Source of the DNA: an uncultured Flavobacteriaceae bacterium
Lineage (GTDB): Bacteria > Bacteroidota > Bacteroidia > Flavobacteriales > Flavobacteriaceae
Direction of reading: 5' to 3'
Assembly (NCBI GenBank): GCA_905182575.1
Contig: CAJJCA010000001.1
Location: 18,760 to 82,759, forward strand
DNA length: 64,000 bases
In this document: piece after piece, positions 18,692 through 29,676 of the stretch
Numbering within the stretch: the stretch's first letter is position 1
Layout: the number at the start of each line of letters is the position of its first letter
Made by a program: the position numbers and the translations under genes
The notes under the pieces: generated by a model
Told to the model about the DNA's origin: nothing
Database searches by the model: none
What the model saw: the letters and a program-made list of their open reading frames with translations, nothing else

Positions 18692-19499
18692 TTAAACACC
18701 ACTAAAAGCGCTGAATCCTCCATCAATCGGAAGGACTACTCCTGTTATAAATTTGGCGGCATCACTACATAAAAAGTGAATGGCGCCATTAAGTTCTTCT
18801 GCTTCACCAAATCGTTTCATTGGTGTATTTCTTATGATTGTTTCTCCGCGATCCGTATAAGATCCGTCTTCGTTAAGCAATAAAGCACGGTTCTGATTTC
18901 CTACAAAAAACCCAGGAGCAATAGCATTTACCCTAATGCCTGAACCAAATTTCAATGCCATTTCAACAGCCATCCAACGGGTGAAATTTTCAATTCCTGC
19001 TTTTGAAGCGGAATATCCAACAACCCGAGTGATTACTCGATCTACACTCATTGAGGAATAATTGATGATGGCACCTTCTTTCTGCTCTGCCATTACTTTG
19101 CCAAAAACCAACGATGGAATCACAGATCCATTAAGGTTCAATTTGGTAACCTTATCGAAATCTTCCATGGATAAATCAAAAATGGTTTGATCAACCCCAA
19201 TGGTTGCTCCCGGCATATTACCCCCAGCAGCATTTAGTAATATATCGACACGTCCCCATTTGGAGACTATCTGGTCACAAACTGCTTGAATTGAACTTTT
19301 TGAAAGTACATTAGACTCAAAGCCAATCGCTTCTCCTTTCGCAGCATTAATCAGTTTTACTGTTCTTTGAACTGCAGTGTCGGTAAGGTCAAGAATTGCA
19401 ATTTTAACGCCTGATTGTGAAAGGCTTTGAGCTATACAGCTTCCTAAAGCTCCACCTCCAGGTGATCAGCAATGTTCAAAGATCAAATTTCTTTTTCAT
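18692..19499 (-). pseudogene. SDR-type D-mannonate (fructuronate) oxidoreductase with damaged N-terminus
   Basis: Short-chain dehydrogenase, functionally a UxuB replacement in many Bacteroidota: fructuronate to mannonate with NADH. The bulk is visible in one frame: GGGALGSCIAQSLSQSGVKIAILDL, RVDILLNAAGGNMPGATIG, INYSSMSVDR, YSASKAGIENFTRWMAVE, VNAIAPGFFVGNQNR, FITGVVLPIDGGFSAFSG. The first codons, from ATG at 19499 (MKKKFDL), are out of frame, with a stop and several small changes between 19450 and 19490. More than one edit is needed, so this looks like real damage. Translation could restart at the Met at 19216, but that product would lack the cofactor loop. Confidence 0.8.
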
Positions 19500-19631
19500 T
19501 ATAATTTATAATATAATATTTATACCAATAAGTTACCTTGTTGGTATCCATCGCCTGAATCCCATTTCTATGCATAAGCAGCTTTAACGCCTGTTGAAAG
19601 CTATTCTGTCTATTGAATATTTAAATTCTCG
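19500..19631. promoter_or_regulatory. Divergent upstream region of the uronate operon
   Basis: About 130 AT-rich bases between the damaged oxidoreductase gene and the release-factor remnant. The promoter of the minus-strand uronate operon should lie here unless the rearrangement removed it. I cannot identify a convincing promoter box or operator. Confidence 0.35.
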
Positions 19632-19850
19632 TGTGCTACTCTTTTGGAGGTGCTATTCAAGAGGCGGGTGCTGTAAAAAGTAATAAAATAAAAAAAGGAG
19701 GCCACGTAGATTTTATGGAAATTGTAAAGCAAAGCGTGATATTAGCTGTTGCTACATCAGTATCTGAGCTTTTAATTATGAAGACATATCACATAAACAT
19801 ATTTGATACACCTGGTACAAAGGATTTCGCATGAAGATACTTTCAGAACT
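19632..19850 (+). pseudogene. Remnant of peptide chain release factor 3 (N-terminal G domain)
   Basis: CTACTCTTT plus GGAGGTGCT encode [20 protein letters not shown] after one shift, then [33 protein letters not shown] and, after another shift, EDTFRT. This order matches the GTPase domain of RF3 (P-loop end, switch I, the DTPGHKDFAEDTFRT box), with substitutions such as DTPGT for DTPGH. The region before the P-loop and everything after EDTFRT are missing. The remnant stops exactly where the LacI-type sequence begins. Confidence 0.8.
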
Positions 19851-20870
19851 GGAACCGTTGACAGAGTTCTTCACAAACGCGGAGGTGTTTCTCCTAAAAC
19901 TGAGGAGAGAATTAAAAAAATTCTCAAACAGAAAAACTTTAAAATAAATTTAATCGCGAGTTCTCTTGCGATGAAAAAGCATCATAATTTGGCCATGTTG
20001 ATTCCGGCTTTTGATGACGATAATTTGTTTTGGAAATCTCCCTATTCTGGAATCCAAAAAGCCAAACAAGAAGTTAGTGTATCGGTTTTGAACGCAAACC
20101 CTAGGGTATTTTTGATCAGTTTAACCCTAAAAGCTATAAAGAAGCTTTCGTTAGATTAATTAATACAAATCCTGATGCCGTTGTTTTAGTTCCTATATTC
20201 AACAAGGAAACTCATGAAATTGTTGCCGAACTAAATGAAAGAGAAATTCCTTTCCTGTTTTTCAATGTTAATATTGAAGGGTTTAACAACATCAGTTATA
20301 TTGGACAAAAATCCTTCGCTGCTGGAGCATTGTCCGCACAGTTATTAGAATTGTGTACTGATCCGAATGATGAACTTTTAATTGTCCAAACCCGTAAAAC
20401 TCTTGAAAACTATCGAGCAATTAGCCAAAGAGTTGTTGGGTTTAAAGACTACTTCGAGAAGAAAAAAGCGAAGCGAAACATACATCATCTTGAGTTTGAT
20501 AATTTAATTGATTTGGTAAAAACTAAATCTAAAATCAAAAAATTTAATTTAAAACAAATCCATTAAAGGACTTTTAGTTCCTTCAAGTAGAATTTCTAAT
20601 ATCACCTCCCTAATCGAAGATGAATATCTTGATCGATTAAGACTTATTGGATTCGATACGACTCCTCAAAATGTTGATAGTATAAAAAAGGGGAGAATTA
20701 CTTTCTTGATTTCTCAGAAATCTTTTAACCAAGGCTACAAATCTGTCATCAGCATGTCTAATTTCCTTGTTTATAAAGAAAAGCCTAGTCAAGAAATGCC
20801 AACACCCCTAGAAATTATCACCAAAGAAAATGTTGCGTTTAGTCAATTTGATAAACGAAGAGTATTTTAA
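19851..20870 (+). pseudogene. Decayed LacI-type transcriptional regulator fused to the RF3 remnant
   Basis: The first recognisable part is GTVDRVLHKRGGVSPKTEERIKKIL, the recognition helix and following helices of a LacI headpiece, then INLIASSLAMKKHHNLAMLIPAF, the hinge and start of the sugar-binding domain. Later frames give FDQFNPKSYKEAFVRLI, PFLFFNVNIEGFNNISYIGQKSFAAG, and KGLLVPSSRISNITSLIEDEYLDRLRLIGFDTTP. Frame changes are near 20105 and 20560. The first helix of the headpiece (normally before ...SRGTVDRVL) has been replaced by the RF3 sequence. It would have controlled the divergent uronate operon; in this form it cannot make a normal repressor. Confidence 0.82.
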
Positions 20871-20951
20871 TGAAAAATAATTTATCGAAGAATTATAAAG
20901 TGATTTTACGAAATCGATTGCATTATCGAAAAGTTCAATTTTACTTACAAA

Positions 20952-21672
20952 CTATTGAGCGGTATTATCCACAATTACTTCTTTAGCATGCGCAGCAACT
21001 GGCCACCTGTATCTTTCTAAATCTTTTTCAAGTATTCGGATATTCCTCCACCTTACTTTATTTCCTAATTGAGATTTCTTCTTTATGCTGTGAACTTGGA
21101 GACCAAAAAAACCTTCTGCTGTGAGACCATCCACCAGGTTGGTGCACATCGTGCCATTCACCCAAGTTCGAATTGAAGACCCTATTGCTTCTATTCGGAT
21201 TTCATTCCACTCCCCTACTTTAAACGCGCTTTGTGCCAAAGGATCATCTTCAAGTTTGTAGATCCATCCTCTTCTCGACTCATCATAAACTCCTGCAGTC
21301 CATTTTCTATCACTAGGATCCAATTCGCATTGGTAGCCGTGCACTCTCCCGTTCTTGTATTCGGGAAGGGAATTTGATCTAAACTGTATGCCTGAGTTGA
21401 GTCCTCCATCTAGCCTTACTTCCAACTCGAAAATAAAGTCTGGAGTAGAGTTTGTTGGTACACATAAAGGAGTTGGGCGTGTTCATTACTGGCGAACCTA
21501 CTACTGCTCCATCGATTACCTCATAATTAGCACTGCCATTCTTCTGGTTCCATCCTTCAAAATTAGTCCCGTTAAACAAGACCTCCCATTCTTGAGCTAG
21601 GCTCAAAAACGGGAGGCTTGTCAATAAGATTAACAGTGAAGTTTTTAAAACATTTTTATTTAAAAACTCCAT
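20952..21672 (-). pseudogene. DUF1080 protein, one-base frameshift
   Basis: Secreted DUF1080 (3-keto-disaccharide hydrolase-like) protein with signal peptide NVLKTSLLILLTSLPFLSLAQ. Family motifs: WEVLFNGTNFEGWNQKNG, YEVIDGAVVG, then after the shift FIFELEVRLDGGLNSGIQFRS, HGYQCELDPSDRKWTAGVYDESRRGWIY, GEWNEIRIEAIGSSIRTWVNG, GFFGLQVHS, VRWRNIRI. Removing one base near 21441 (CCAGAC for CCGAC) joins the parts into 239 residues. It lies seven bases after the susD gene and ends the operon. It faces the LacI remnant tail to tail. Confidence 0.85.
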
Positions 21673-21678
21673 AATTAA

Positions 21679-23523
21679 CTATTTATACATTAATACCCAG
21701 TATTCTGTAGCAACCTCGTTTGTGGAGAGATCACTTTCAGATAGTGGAATAGGTCTTAAAAGGTGATAAGTCTGAATTTCCTTAACCCATGGATTCATGG
21801 CTTTTGCTCGCTCTATTAACTTTTCGGTTCTTTTAAGGTCATACCATCTCAATCCTTCTCCCATTAGCTCTCTTGCTCTTTCGTCCAAGATCATATCGAT
21901 AGTAGGAGTACCACTAGCTCTATAAGAAGCGGTTGCAAGGCTTGTCCCTGATGGGTCAGCAGCTTGGTCAGCGGATACAGAAGCACCCCCTACAGCTCTG
22001 TCGACAATAGTGTTGTAATAATTTTGTGCACTTCCCAAAGATCCACCTGAAGCGCCTTTTACAATTGCTTCTGCAGCAATTAAGTAAGCTTCGGCTGAGC
22101 GCATAACGATAGCGTCAAATTGACCAAATCCATTTCCATATGCAATTCCAGGTTCCCAGAATTTCCACATCATCGGTGATTTGTCTTGGCCATGATAATT
22201 TGATTCATCAATAACACCGTATTGATCATGATTAATCACTGCGTAATCTTTTGTTCCTCCAACAATATCTTTACCTCTATCAGCTGCTGATATTACAGGT
22301 GAATTCCAATCTCTAAACTCAAGAACAACATCACCAGATTTTATATCAATTGGAGTCACTCCTGATGCAGGTACAAATCCAGGATTATCAACAACAGCAT
22401 AAACCTTTTCAACAAAGTTATGGTGATAACGTGTATCATTTTGTGGGTCAAAAAGTCTATAGGTTGCTGGAGTCGCGTTATGAACTCCTAAAATTCTGTT
22501 GTAATCAGAAGTTCTTCCCGGAGAACCAGGAACATCATCTACACCACCTCCGAAGAGATGAGGAAGATCATTACCACCATCTCGGTTAGGTGGCACTGCA
22601 ACAATATCTTGTTGTACAGAATTAGTTATCGCTTGATCAGAATATTGAGCTGCAAATACAACTTCGCTGTTTCTTGCATTTTGATCTCCGGGACCAAAAG
22701 TTTGATTTGTTGGATCTTCAGAGCGTTTAGGCCATAGATCACTATAGTTGGTAACTAGTGAATGTGAAGCAATTACTTTGTCCGCGTAAGACAAAGCTTG
22801 AGTAAAATCAGCAGCAGTTCCGCCTAATTTACCATCAAAATTCCAACCTCTTGTTAAGTAAACTCTAGCAAGTAAATGCTGAGCTGCGCTTTTGGTCGCT
22901 CTCCCGTAATCTGATGCAGTAGAAGGTAATGCAGTCTCTGCAGCAGTTAAATCAGTGATCAACTGAGCATAAATCTCAGATGAAGCAACTCTTGTAACTT
23001 CCTTGTTAGCTGAAGTTGTTGCCTTCAGGGGCATAGGTATATCTCCCCATTGTTGTACAGCATAAAAAAGACATAATGATCTCATAAACTTTGCTTCAGC
23101 AACTCGTGTTGCTATCAGAGTAGCATCTCCACCAACTACATTTTCGGCTCTATCAATTAAGATATTTGATCGATTGATCTGTTTATATAGTAGAACCCAT
23201 AAGTCAGAAACTTCACCAGTTCCATCTGTTAATTCAGATCCGTAAGTATCAATTCTGTTGTTCACTAAAACATTATCTACATTATCCCAGCCAGAAGACC
23301 CCGCAAAAATATCAGTTCCATTAAGAACCAAATGCCTTTGCTCAACAATATTTCTCAAAAGAGGATATATCGACTTACTTAAATCCTCAAAACCGGCTGG
23401 TGTTGAGAAAAAAGAGTCTGCTGTTTGATTTGAAATTGCTTTTTCGGTTAATATATCTTCAGTGTCACAACTAAAAACGAACAATAAAGAGAGTACAATT
23501 AAAATTTGATTAATTTTTTTCAT
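21679..23523 (-). CDS. SusD-like glycan-binding lipoprotein
   Basis: Starting at 23523 (MKKINQILIVLSLLF), rather than the upstream Met of the frame, gives a lipobox at Cys19 (FVFSC) and 614 residues. Typical SusD/RagB features: an N-terminal segment FFSTPAGFEDLSKSIYPLLR, tetratricopeptide-like helices (MRSLCLFYAVQQWGDIPM, AAQHLLARVYLTRGW), and the C-terminal RARELMGEGLRWYDLKR and HLLRPIPLSESDL patterns. It caps the SusC channel at the cell surface and binds oligosaccharide. Its SusC partner upstream is broken, so the pair may not function unless the shift is an artefact. Confidence 0.93.
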   Translation of the reverse strand: MKKINQILIVLSLLFVFSCDTEDILTEKAISNQTADSFFSTPAGFEDLSKSIYPLLRNIVEQRHLVLNGTDIFAGSSGWDNVDNVLVNNRIDTYGSELTDGTGEVSDLWVLLYKQINRSNILIDRAENVVGGDATLIATRVAEAKFMRSLCLFYAVQQWGDIPMPLKATTSANKEVTRVASSEIYAQLITDLTAAETALPSTASDYGRATKSAAQHLLARVYLTRGWNFDGKLGGTAADFTQALSYADKVIASHSLVTNYSDLWPKRSEDPTNQTFGPGDQNARNSEVVFAAQYSDQAITNSVQQDIVAVPPNRDGGNDLPHLFGGGVDDVPGSPGRTSDYNRILGVHNATPATYRLFDPQNDTRYHHNFVEKVYAVVDNPGFVPASGVTPIDIKSGDVVLEFRDWNSPVISAADRGKDIVGGTKDYAVINHDQYGVIDESNYHGQDKSPMMWKFWEPGIAYGNGFGQFDAIVMRSAEAYLIAAEAIVKGASGGSLGSAQNYYNTIVDRAVGGASVSADQAADPSGTSLATASYRASGTPTIDMILDERARELMGEGLRWYDLKRTEKLIERAKAMNPWVKEIQTYHLLRPIPLSESDLSTNEVATEYWVLMYK

Positions 23524-23571
23524 CTGTATATTTATTTCTTTTAAACTTTTCATAATTTTTATCTTCTTTGA

Positions 23572-26500
23572 TTAAAAGTTTAGGTTTAATCCAAACAATA
23601 CAGTCATTGCTGGAAGATCATCATCATTACCACCAGAGTTGTATTCTGGATCAAATGAAAGGAAGTCAGAAAACACAAATGGATTCTGAAGCTGTCCGTA
23701 AAATCTTAGTCTTGAGACTCCTAATTCATCAAGGATATTTTGTGGTAAACTATATCCAAATGTAATATCACTTATTCTAACAAAATCAGCCATTTGGTAA
23801 CTTAAGGCAACACGAGACTGACCTCCCTTTGATTCATTCTTACCGTTAAGACCAGGTCCCGTTGTTGGGCCGAAATAGGTATTAGATGGGTTTGTCGGGG
23901 TCCAATAATCCAGTTCAGAAGAGCGGTTGTAACGATCAGAACTAAGATCTCCAAAAGTAGCATTTAGATAAGCATTAGAATACATCAATCCCTGCCTTGT
24001 GTACATAAAAAAGGACATATCCCAATTCTTGTATGAAATTTGATTTCTTAAACCAGCGGTCCAGTCGGGAGTTCCCTTACCTACAATAGTTCTGTCATCA
24101 GAATTTATCTTATCATCACCATTAATATCTGCAACTTTGACTTTGTCCAGGGATTTGTCCGTATACCGCAGCTTCAGTAGCCTCATCGGTTTGCCAAATA
24201 CCCTCAAACTTATATGAATAAAGAGCTCTTACGGATTCTCCAACAAAACGTTTGTTTCCCTTATCTTCGGTTATACCCCCAGCTAGCTTAACAACTTTAT
24301 CCTTATTTGCTGTATAAGTTAAATTAGAAGACCACTTAAAGTCACCCTTGTTTATATTTATTGAATTTAATGTTATCTCAACACCACTATTCTCAATCTC
24401 TCCAACATTATCAACTGCACTAGTAAAACCAGTTGACGTTGGAATTCTGTCGTCTAGAATTAGATCTTCAGTGTTTCTTTTGTATACTTCAACAGAACCT
24501 GTAATACCAATGTTTTTTAGGGAAAAATCTAGACCAAAGTTCGTTTCTTTACTTCGCTCCCAAACCAATCCTTGATTAGAAAGTGCATCAATGGAATAAC
24601 CATTAGCTGAAGATCCATCAAAGTCATAAACTGTTTGATAAATGTTAGATTGAGTAGCGTAAGGATTAATACTTGCATTATTTCCAACTTCACCATAACT
24701 TACTCTTACCTTTAAGTTAGAAAAAACATTTAAATCTGAAATAAAGCTTTCTTCTGAGAGTCTCCAACCCAAAGCAGCTGAGGGGAAAAACGCCCATTTA
24801 TTATCTGTAGCTAACTGAGAAGCACCGTCATATCTTCCAGTTACTGTCAACAAATATTTATCATTAAATGTGTAGTTAACTCTTCCCATATAGGACGCTA
24901 AAGAACTTTCGATTAAATCACTATTATAAGCTTTGATAGTTGCACCAGTACCTGTATTGTGCCATAATGATCGGTAAGCTAAATCTTCAACCTGTATTTG
25001 CATATATTCATCGTACTGTTCAAAAATACTGAAAAGTGCAGTTGCATCGATTCTGTGTTTTCCGAAAGTTTTATTATAATTTAAAGTGTTATCTAAAGTA
25101 TAATTAGAAGTTTTTTCATTCCACGTATTAACCTTTGGATTTCTTGATCCTTTTTGTGATTTGGTATAAGTTCCTCTGTAGTCACCTTCTCTTGCTGTTG
25201 TTTCATAGGCAGAGTAAGAAGTTTTAAACTTCAAACCGTCAGCTAATTTAATTTCAGCAAAGGCATTGGCTAAAAGTGAATTCCCTTTGCGTCCTCTTTG
25301 AAAATTCAACGGGTCAATCTCAATAAGTGGATTAATTACTTGAGAGTCATCTATACCCATGTAGAAAGCCAAGTTATCAACAGGGCCGTAGTTAGTATCT
25401 CTTTTATTGGGTTCAACAATATCATCAAAAAATGGTGTTCCTGTAGGCCTTGCCCTGTAAGCAGATCTTAACGCTTCCGTTGAGCCCCAATTCCTGTCAG
25501 TCTGAGTAATATAAGTAGTAAAACCTACCTTAACATTTTCAGAGACCTGGCTCTCAATACCTGCGTTTAAACTTAATCTTTCAAAATCAGTATGCATTGT
25601 AAGCCCCTGTTCCTCTAAATAACCAGCTGAAAAATTATATGATGTTTTCTCAGATCCACCAGAAACAGCAACAGTATGATTTTGCTGTGCAGCATCATCC
25701 CTAGTAACTAAGTCTACCCAACTAGTTGAAATTCCATTGTTTACATTATACTCTTCTTGAGCAGTGAATCCTCTTCCAAACTCCGGTTGAGAATACAAGT
25801 CATAATACTGTTGGGAATTCATGAATTCTGGCATGTGAGCTTTAGTTCTAATTCCGTAATATCCATTATAAGTAACATTTGCTTTCCCAGTAGATCCCTT
25901 TTTAGTAGTGACAATAATCACTCCATTTGCTCCTCTCGCACCATATACTGCAGTTGACGAAGCATCCTTTAGCACATCAATAGACTGAATATCACTTGGA
26001 TTAATTGAGTTAAGGTCAGCGCCCATAATACCATCAACTACAACTAGTGGTGAAGTCTTTTCTGCATCAAAGTTATTGAGTCCACGTATGTTAATATCAA
26101 AACCATCTCCAGGACGTCCTTTCGTTTTAGTAATATTTACACCAGCAACTTGTCCTTGCAAGGAAGCAGCTGCTTGTAGTGGATTTGCTCTGGTAATTGT
26201 TTCTGTTCTAATTTGGGAAATTGCACCAGTTAAATCTCGTTTTCTACTTTGGCCATAACCTGTGGTAACGATCACTTCATCAAGTTCATCAAAAGAAGCT
26301 ACTAATAAGACACTGATGTCGGAGTTGTTCCCAACAGGAACTTCTTGATCGACAAAACCGATGAAAGAAAAAACAATCACGTCTTCTGCATCTATTATTT
26401 GATAGTTTCCATCAAAGTCTGAAGATACTCCAACATTGGTCCCTTTAATAACAACGTTTACTCCAGGTAGCGGGACTCCTGATTCGTCGGCATGAACCCG

Positions 26501-26626
26501 TGATAGATCTGAGCTGATACAACAAGTAACCATCAATGATATGTAACATAACTCCTTTTTGAAAAAAAGACATTGAATTTCTTTAACAGTACGGGGATCA
26601 ACAGTTCCCCTTTTTAAATTAATCAT
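23572..26626 (-). pseudogene. SusC-like TonB-dependent transporter, frameshifted
   Basis: Outer-membrane glycan importer of about 1,010 residues. The start at 26626 (MINLKRGTVDPRTVKEIQ) fits a variant found in Bacteroidota transporters. The signal peptide region (about 26470-26560) needs at least two indels to read LLVVSAQI...GSVTDESGVPLPG. Then follow the carboxypeptidase-like domain, the TonB-box-like region DELDEVIVTTGYG, the plug (DVLKDASSTAVYGARGANGVIIVTTKKG) and the barrel. A further shift at an AAA run (plus-strand 24142-24144) separates the last about 210 residues, including KVADINGDDKINSDDRTIVGKGTPDW. It is upstream of its SusD, 48 bases away. Confidence 0.88.
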
Positions 26627-26692
26627 ACAGTTAAGTTTTATTTCATATTTATTAATTATTCTGAATGCCGAAAATGCTAACCAAATAACCAA

Positions 26693-26942
26693 TAAATAGC
26701 CTATATAAATTGTCCCAATATCAATGAAGTTTTTATTTAAACACTTTTTTTTTAAAAAAAAAAGGGGAATTATGGTTATTATGTGAGGTCATATGAAGAT
26801 TTAAATGAATTTTTATTTAGCTTATTAATAAATACCGTCCGTGTTTAAAACTTCAGTTTATTAATAGATTTTCAATCAATTGCTTTACTGATTTTAAAAA
26901 ATGAGGATAAAATATTAATTATAAATCTAAAAATCTTCTTTA
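26693..26942. promoter_or_regulatory. Intergenic region upstream of the broken susC
   Basis: 250 bases between the phosphoesterase gene end and susC. It contains a long T/A tract (about 26745-26763) and is extremely AT-rich. The susC promoter should lie here; no operator or clear consensus box is visible. Confidence 0.4.
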
Positions 26943-28421
26943 TTACTTAACTTTAAACGACATTCTGTTTACAACCTTTCCATCAACATCGTGATGAATA
27001 AACTGAATTGTGGGGACACCGTCAACTTGTTTGATAATCCCACTCAAGAATCCCCCCTTAACTCTTAAAAACTTATGTTCAGGCCGGTAATCATTTTGAG
27101 ACCAACCTCCTGCATGAGCATCTGATCCTGCACCTGTTCCAAACTCCCAAAGATTAGTTCCTTCAATATGAGTGACATATTGCCAATGACGATCTCCATT
27201 GGCAATGAAAAAATTATTTTGTTTTTTGATAAAACTTAAAATCTCTTCCCTCTCGTAAGTATAATTCTTATTACTTAAATTATCGTTTTTCTTTAATCTG
27301 TCTGGACCTAAGATCGGTGAGGATGTGATCAGTAACTTAAAGGTAGCATCCGAAGCATTTACAGTTTCATAAAACCAATCTTTTTGTTCTTTTCCCCAAA
27401 TGGTTTTTTCCGCACCATCAGGAATTGTATTCTTACTTCTATAATTCCTTCCCTCTACTATCCATATTTGAAAATCCTTTCCCCAGCGTACTGTCTTATA
27501 AGTTTTCTCTGCAGTAGGGAATTGTTCTTTATCAAAAATCTCAAGCCCTCTTTCAAAATTTATCATACCATAATTCTTCCCCGGGTAGCTATCATCAAAG
27601 CCAACGTCATGATCATCTTTCATAAAATAAGAGGTGTGATTGTTGTAGAAAGTTCGTTGAAAAGGCAAAGAAAAAATCCGATTCCATTTAAAACGAGCCA
27701 ACTCCTCTGTTAAAGCATAAGGGGTGGGCTTGTCCATGTATTCTATATCTCCAGTATGAACATAAAAATCAGGATTTAATTTTGTCATGCTTGGATAGAT
27801 TTTATGGCCATTTTTCAAGTCATCTCTTCTGTTATAGTCATGACAAGAAACAATACAAAATTTAATTTCCGAATCGGCATCCCGAGCCGGAGGAGTAGCG
27901 AATTTTCCAAAGAGACTGTCTGATATTTTAGTCTGCCCCAACCCTCTTGAGTAAATTTTTGTAACGTAGGTTTGTCCAGCCTTCAGTTCTTTCAGCTGCC
28001 ACTGATATGTGTAATCCATTTTTTCATCAACTTCATGCCATGCTGTTTTAACTAAATTAATTGAGTCATTTATTGGATGATAAACAAGTTGAACTTGCCC
28101 TGAAGCACCAGGACAATAGCCCTCCATATCTGAAATATTATTGCCTGCTGGGATTTGTGTGTTGTAGATAGAATCAATATTAGGATTTTTGGCGAGCTTA
28201 AGCATTTCTTTTCTAGGAATTTCGATAAAAGGGATCCCCTTAAAATTTGCCTCTTTGTTTTTTGTTAGCCGCGTCCAAATGCTAATCGAATTTTGATCTG
28301 CCCATCCATTTTTCATACCGTTCCCGAAAAATGGACCTGATTCCTGTTTTGATATCGAGCAAGAAAGCAGAAATAGCACGGGGGACATCAATAATAAATT
28401 TTTTATTATATATTTTATCAT
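26943..28421 (-). CDS. PhoD-like metallophosphoesterase lipoprotein
   Basis: 492 residues with a lipobox at Cys21 (LFLLSC). An N-terminal beta domain (about 30-180) precedes the PhoD-like catalytic domain. Metal-binding motifs: IVSCHDYNRRDD (Cys193), HTGDIEYMD (222-230), FMKDDHDVGFDDSYPG (267-281) and ANGDRHWQYVTH with a following GTGAGSDAHAGGW. PhoD enzymes hydrolyse phosphate mono- or diesters using iron and calcium. This one sits among sulfatases and lyases and has a close paralogue at 43618-45108, so a glycan phosphate or sulfate ester may be the target; that is inference. A terminator precedes the gene, so it is probably a separate unit. Confidence 0.85.
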   Translation of the reverse strand: MIKYIIKNLLLMSPVLFLLSCSISKQESGPFFGNGMKNGWADQNSISIWTRLTKNKEANFKGIPFIEIPRKEMLKLAKNPNIDSIYNTQIPAGNNISDMEGYCPGASGQVQLVYHPINDSINLVKTAWHEVDEKMDYTYQWQLKELKAGQTYVTKIYSRGLGQTKISDSLFGKFATPPARDADSEIKFCIVSCHDYNRRDDLKNGHKIYPSMTKLNPDFYVHTGDIEYMDKPTPYALTEELARFKWNRIFSLPFQRTFYNNHTSYFMKDDHDVGFDDSYPGKNYGMINFERGLEIFDKEQFPTAEKTYKTVRWGKDFQIWIVEGRNYRSKNTIPDGAEKTIWGKEQKDWFYETVNASDATFKLLITSSPILGPDRLKKNDNLSNKNYTYEREEILSFIKKQNNFFIANGDRHWQYVTHIEGTNLWEFGTGAGSDAHAGGWSQNDYRPEHKFLRVKGGFLSGIIKQVDGVPTIQFIHHDVDGKVVNRMSFKVK

Positions 28422-28481
28422 CTTAATTGAATTTATAAAGGGATCAAGAAATTAGATCATTATTGCTTCAAATAGTTTAAA

Positions 28482-28510
28482 TTAAAAAAAAACCGCCCGA
28501 AGGCGGAAAA
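28482..28510 (-). terminator. Rho-independent terminator with TTCG loop
   Basis: On the minus strand CCGCC-TTCG-GGCGG is followed by nine T residues. The stem arms are at plus positions 28493-28497 and 28502-28506. The UUCG tetraloop and the T-tract make this the clearest terminator in the window. It ends transcription of the lyase block just after the GH105 gene. Confidence 0.9.
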
Positions 28511-28532
28511 GGGTCGTTAGTAAGCCTAAGAT

Positions 28533-29663
28533 TTATAGACCGCCATAAAGTTTGTATACTTCCGAACCCGCACTTAGAAAAGCACCCGTTCCATAAACCT
28601 CAGTTTTGTCAGGCCATGCTTGACCAGGTTCTGCTCCTATCGGCTGAACATAACCCAACATTCCGTCTTCAGTTACGTGTCCAACCATTGCATTCCATCC
28701 TTTTTCAGCCGCTGATCCGTAAGTTGCTTTATCAAGAATGCCATTGTTAATTCCCCATGCCAATCCAAAAATAAAAAAGGAAGATCCACTGGTTTCAGGG
28801 GTAGGGTAATATTCCTGACCCAAAAGACTCATTGACCAATGTCCTGCTGAAGTTTGTAAATTTAAAAGTTTTTTAGCCATTTGCTTATATATTTTCAAAA
28901 AGCGGTTGTATTCGGATGTACCTGGTTTTAATTCATTGAGCACGTTTGCCAATCCTGCAAAAACCCATCCGTTTCCACGTGCCCAGAAAATCTTCGTCCC
29001 CTTGTCTAGTTTCCCTAGGTAAGATCCATCACGATAGTATAAGCTTTCTTTTGTATCATAGAGATATTCAGTAGTCGCATTAAATTCTTGAATCATAAAA
29101 TCAAGATAAGCTTGGTTTCGCGTCAACTTATAAAGTTTTGCCCAAACTGGAGGAGACATAAACAAAGCGTCACACCAATTCCATCGGTCCTGATGAAAAG
29201 GAGTTTTCCAATCCATAACGGATTTTGAAGGATGATAAAGTATAAAATCGAATTGATCGATCGTCGGCTGAATCATTTTTTTATCTTTAAATTCCTTGTA
29301 AAGATCAATATACATTTGCCCAACGGTATGGTCATCTGCATGATATGTTCTAGCATGCAACTTCCAGTCGTGTTCTTCTGCAATATCCTTGAGCCAGTTA
29401 AAATATTTATCCTCTTCTGCCATTGCGGCCCATTTAACCATTCCTACATACAATGCGCCATTCGTCCAGTCTAGAGGATGATGTCTTGTAGATTTAAGTC
29501 TTTTGTTTTGGGCTCTGAATTTAACATCCCCATGATTTTCGATTTGCCAATCTGCAACCTTTTGCATTATGGATTTAACATTTGATGGCGTGATGTCTTG
29601 TGCCAAAGAAAAATTAAAGAATAAAATCGAAGTGATTAAGAATTGAATTGTTATCGTTTTCAT
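28533..29663 (-). CDS. GH105 unsaturated uronyl hydrolase
   Basis: 376 residues with a cleavable signal peptide (IQFLITSILFFNFSLAQ), so periplasmic. GH105 enzymes remove the 4,5-unsaturated uronate from the non-reducing end of lyase products by hydration. The (alpha/alpha)6 barrel motifs are HARTYHADDHTVGQMYIDLY, WNWCDALFMSPP with catalytic Asp165, IFWARGNGWVFAGL, ETSGSSFFIFGLAWGINNG and the C-terminal YGTGAFLSAGSEVYKL. It is the last gene of the lyase block and provides the substrate of KduI. The length is normal for the family. Confidence 0.92.
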   Translation of the reverse strand: MKTITIQFLITSILFFNFSLAQDITPSNVKSIMQKVADWQIENHGDVKFRAQNKRLKSTRHHPLDWTNGALYVGMVKWAAMAEEDKYFNWLKDIAEEHDWKLHARTYHADDHTVGQMYIDLYKEFKDKKMIQPTIDQFDFILYHPSKSVMDWKTPFHQDRWNWCDALFMSPPVWAKLYKLTRNQAYLDFMIQEFNATTEYLYDTKESLYYRDGSYLGKLDKGTKIFWARGNGWVFAGLANVLNELKPGTSEYNRFLKIYKQMAKKLLNLQTSAGHWSMSLLGQEYYPTPETSGSSFFIFGLAWGINNGILDKATYGSAAEKGWNAMVGHVTEDGMLGYVQPIGAEPGQAWPDKTEVYGTGAFLSAGSEVYKLYGGL

Positions 29664-29676
29664 GATTTAATAATGA

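Noticed and set aside
26743..26763. T-run followed by A-run as a terminator or palindromic operator
   Set aside because: The T8/A10 symmetry is simple low-complexity sequence with no GC stem and no flanking structure.
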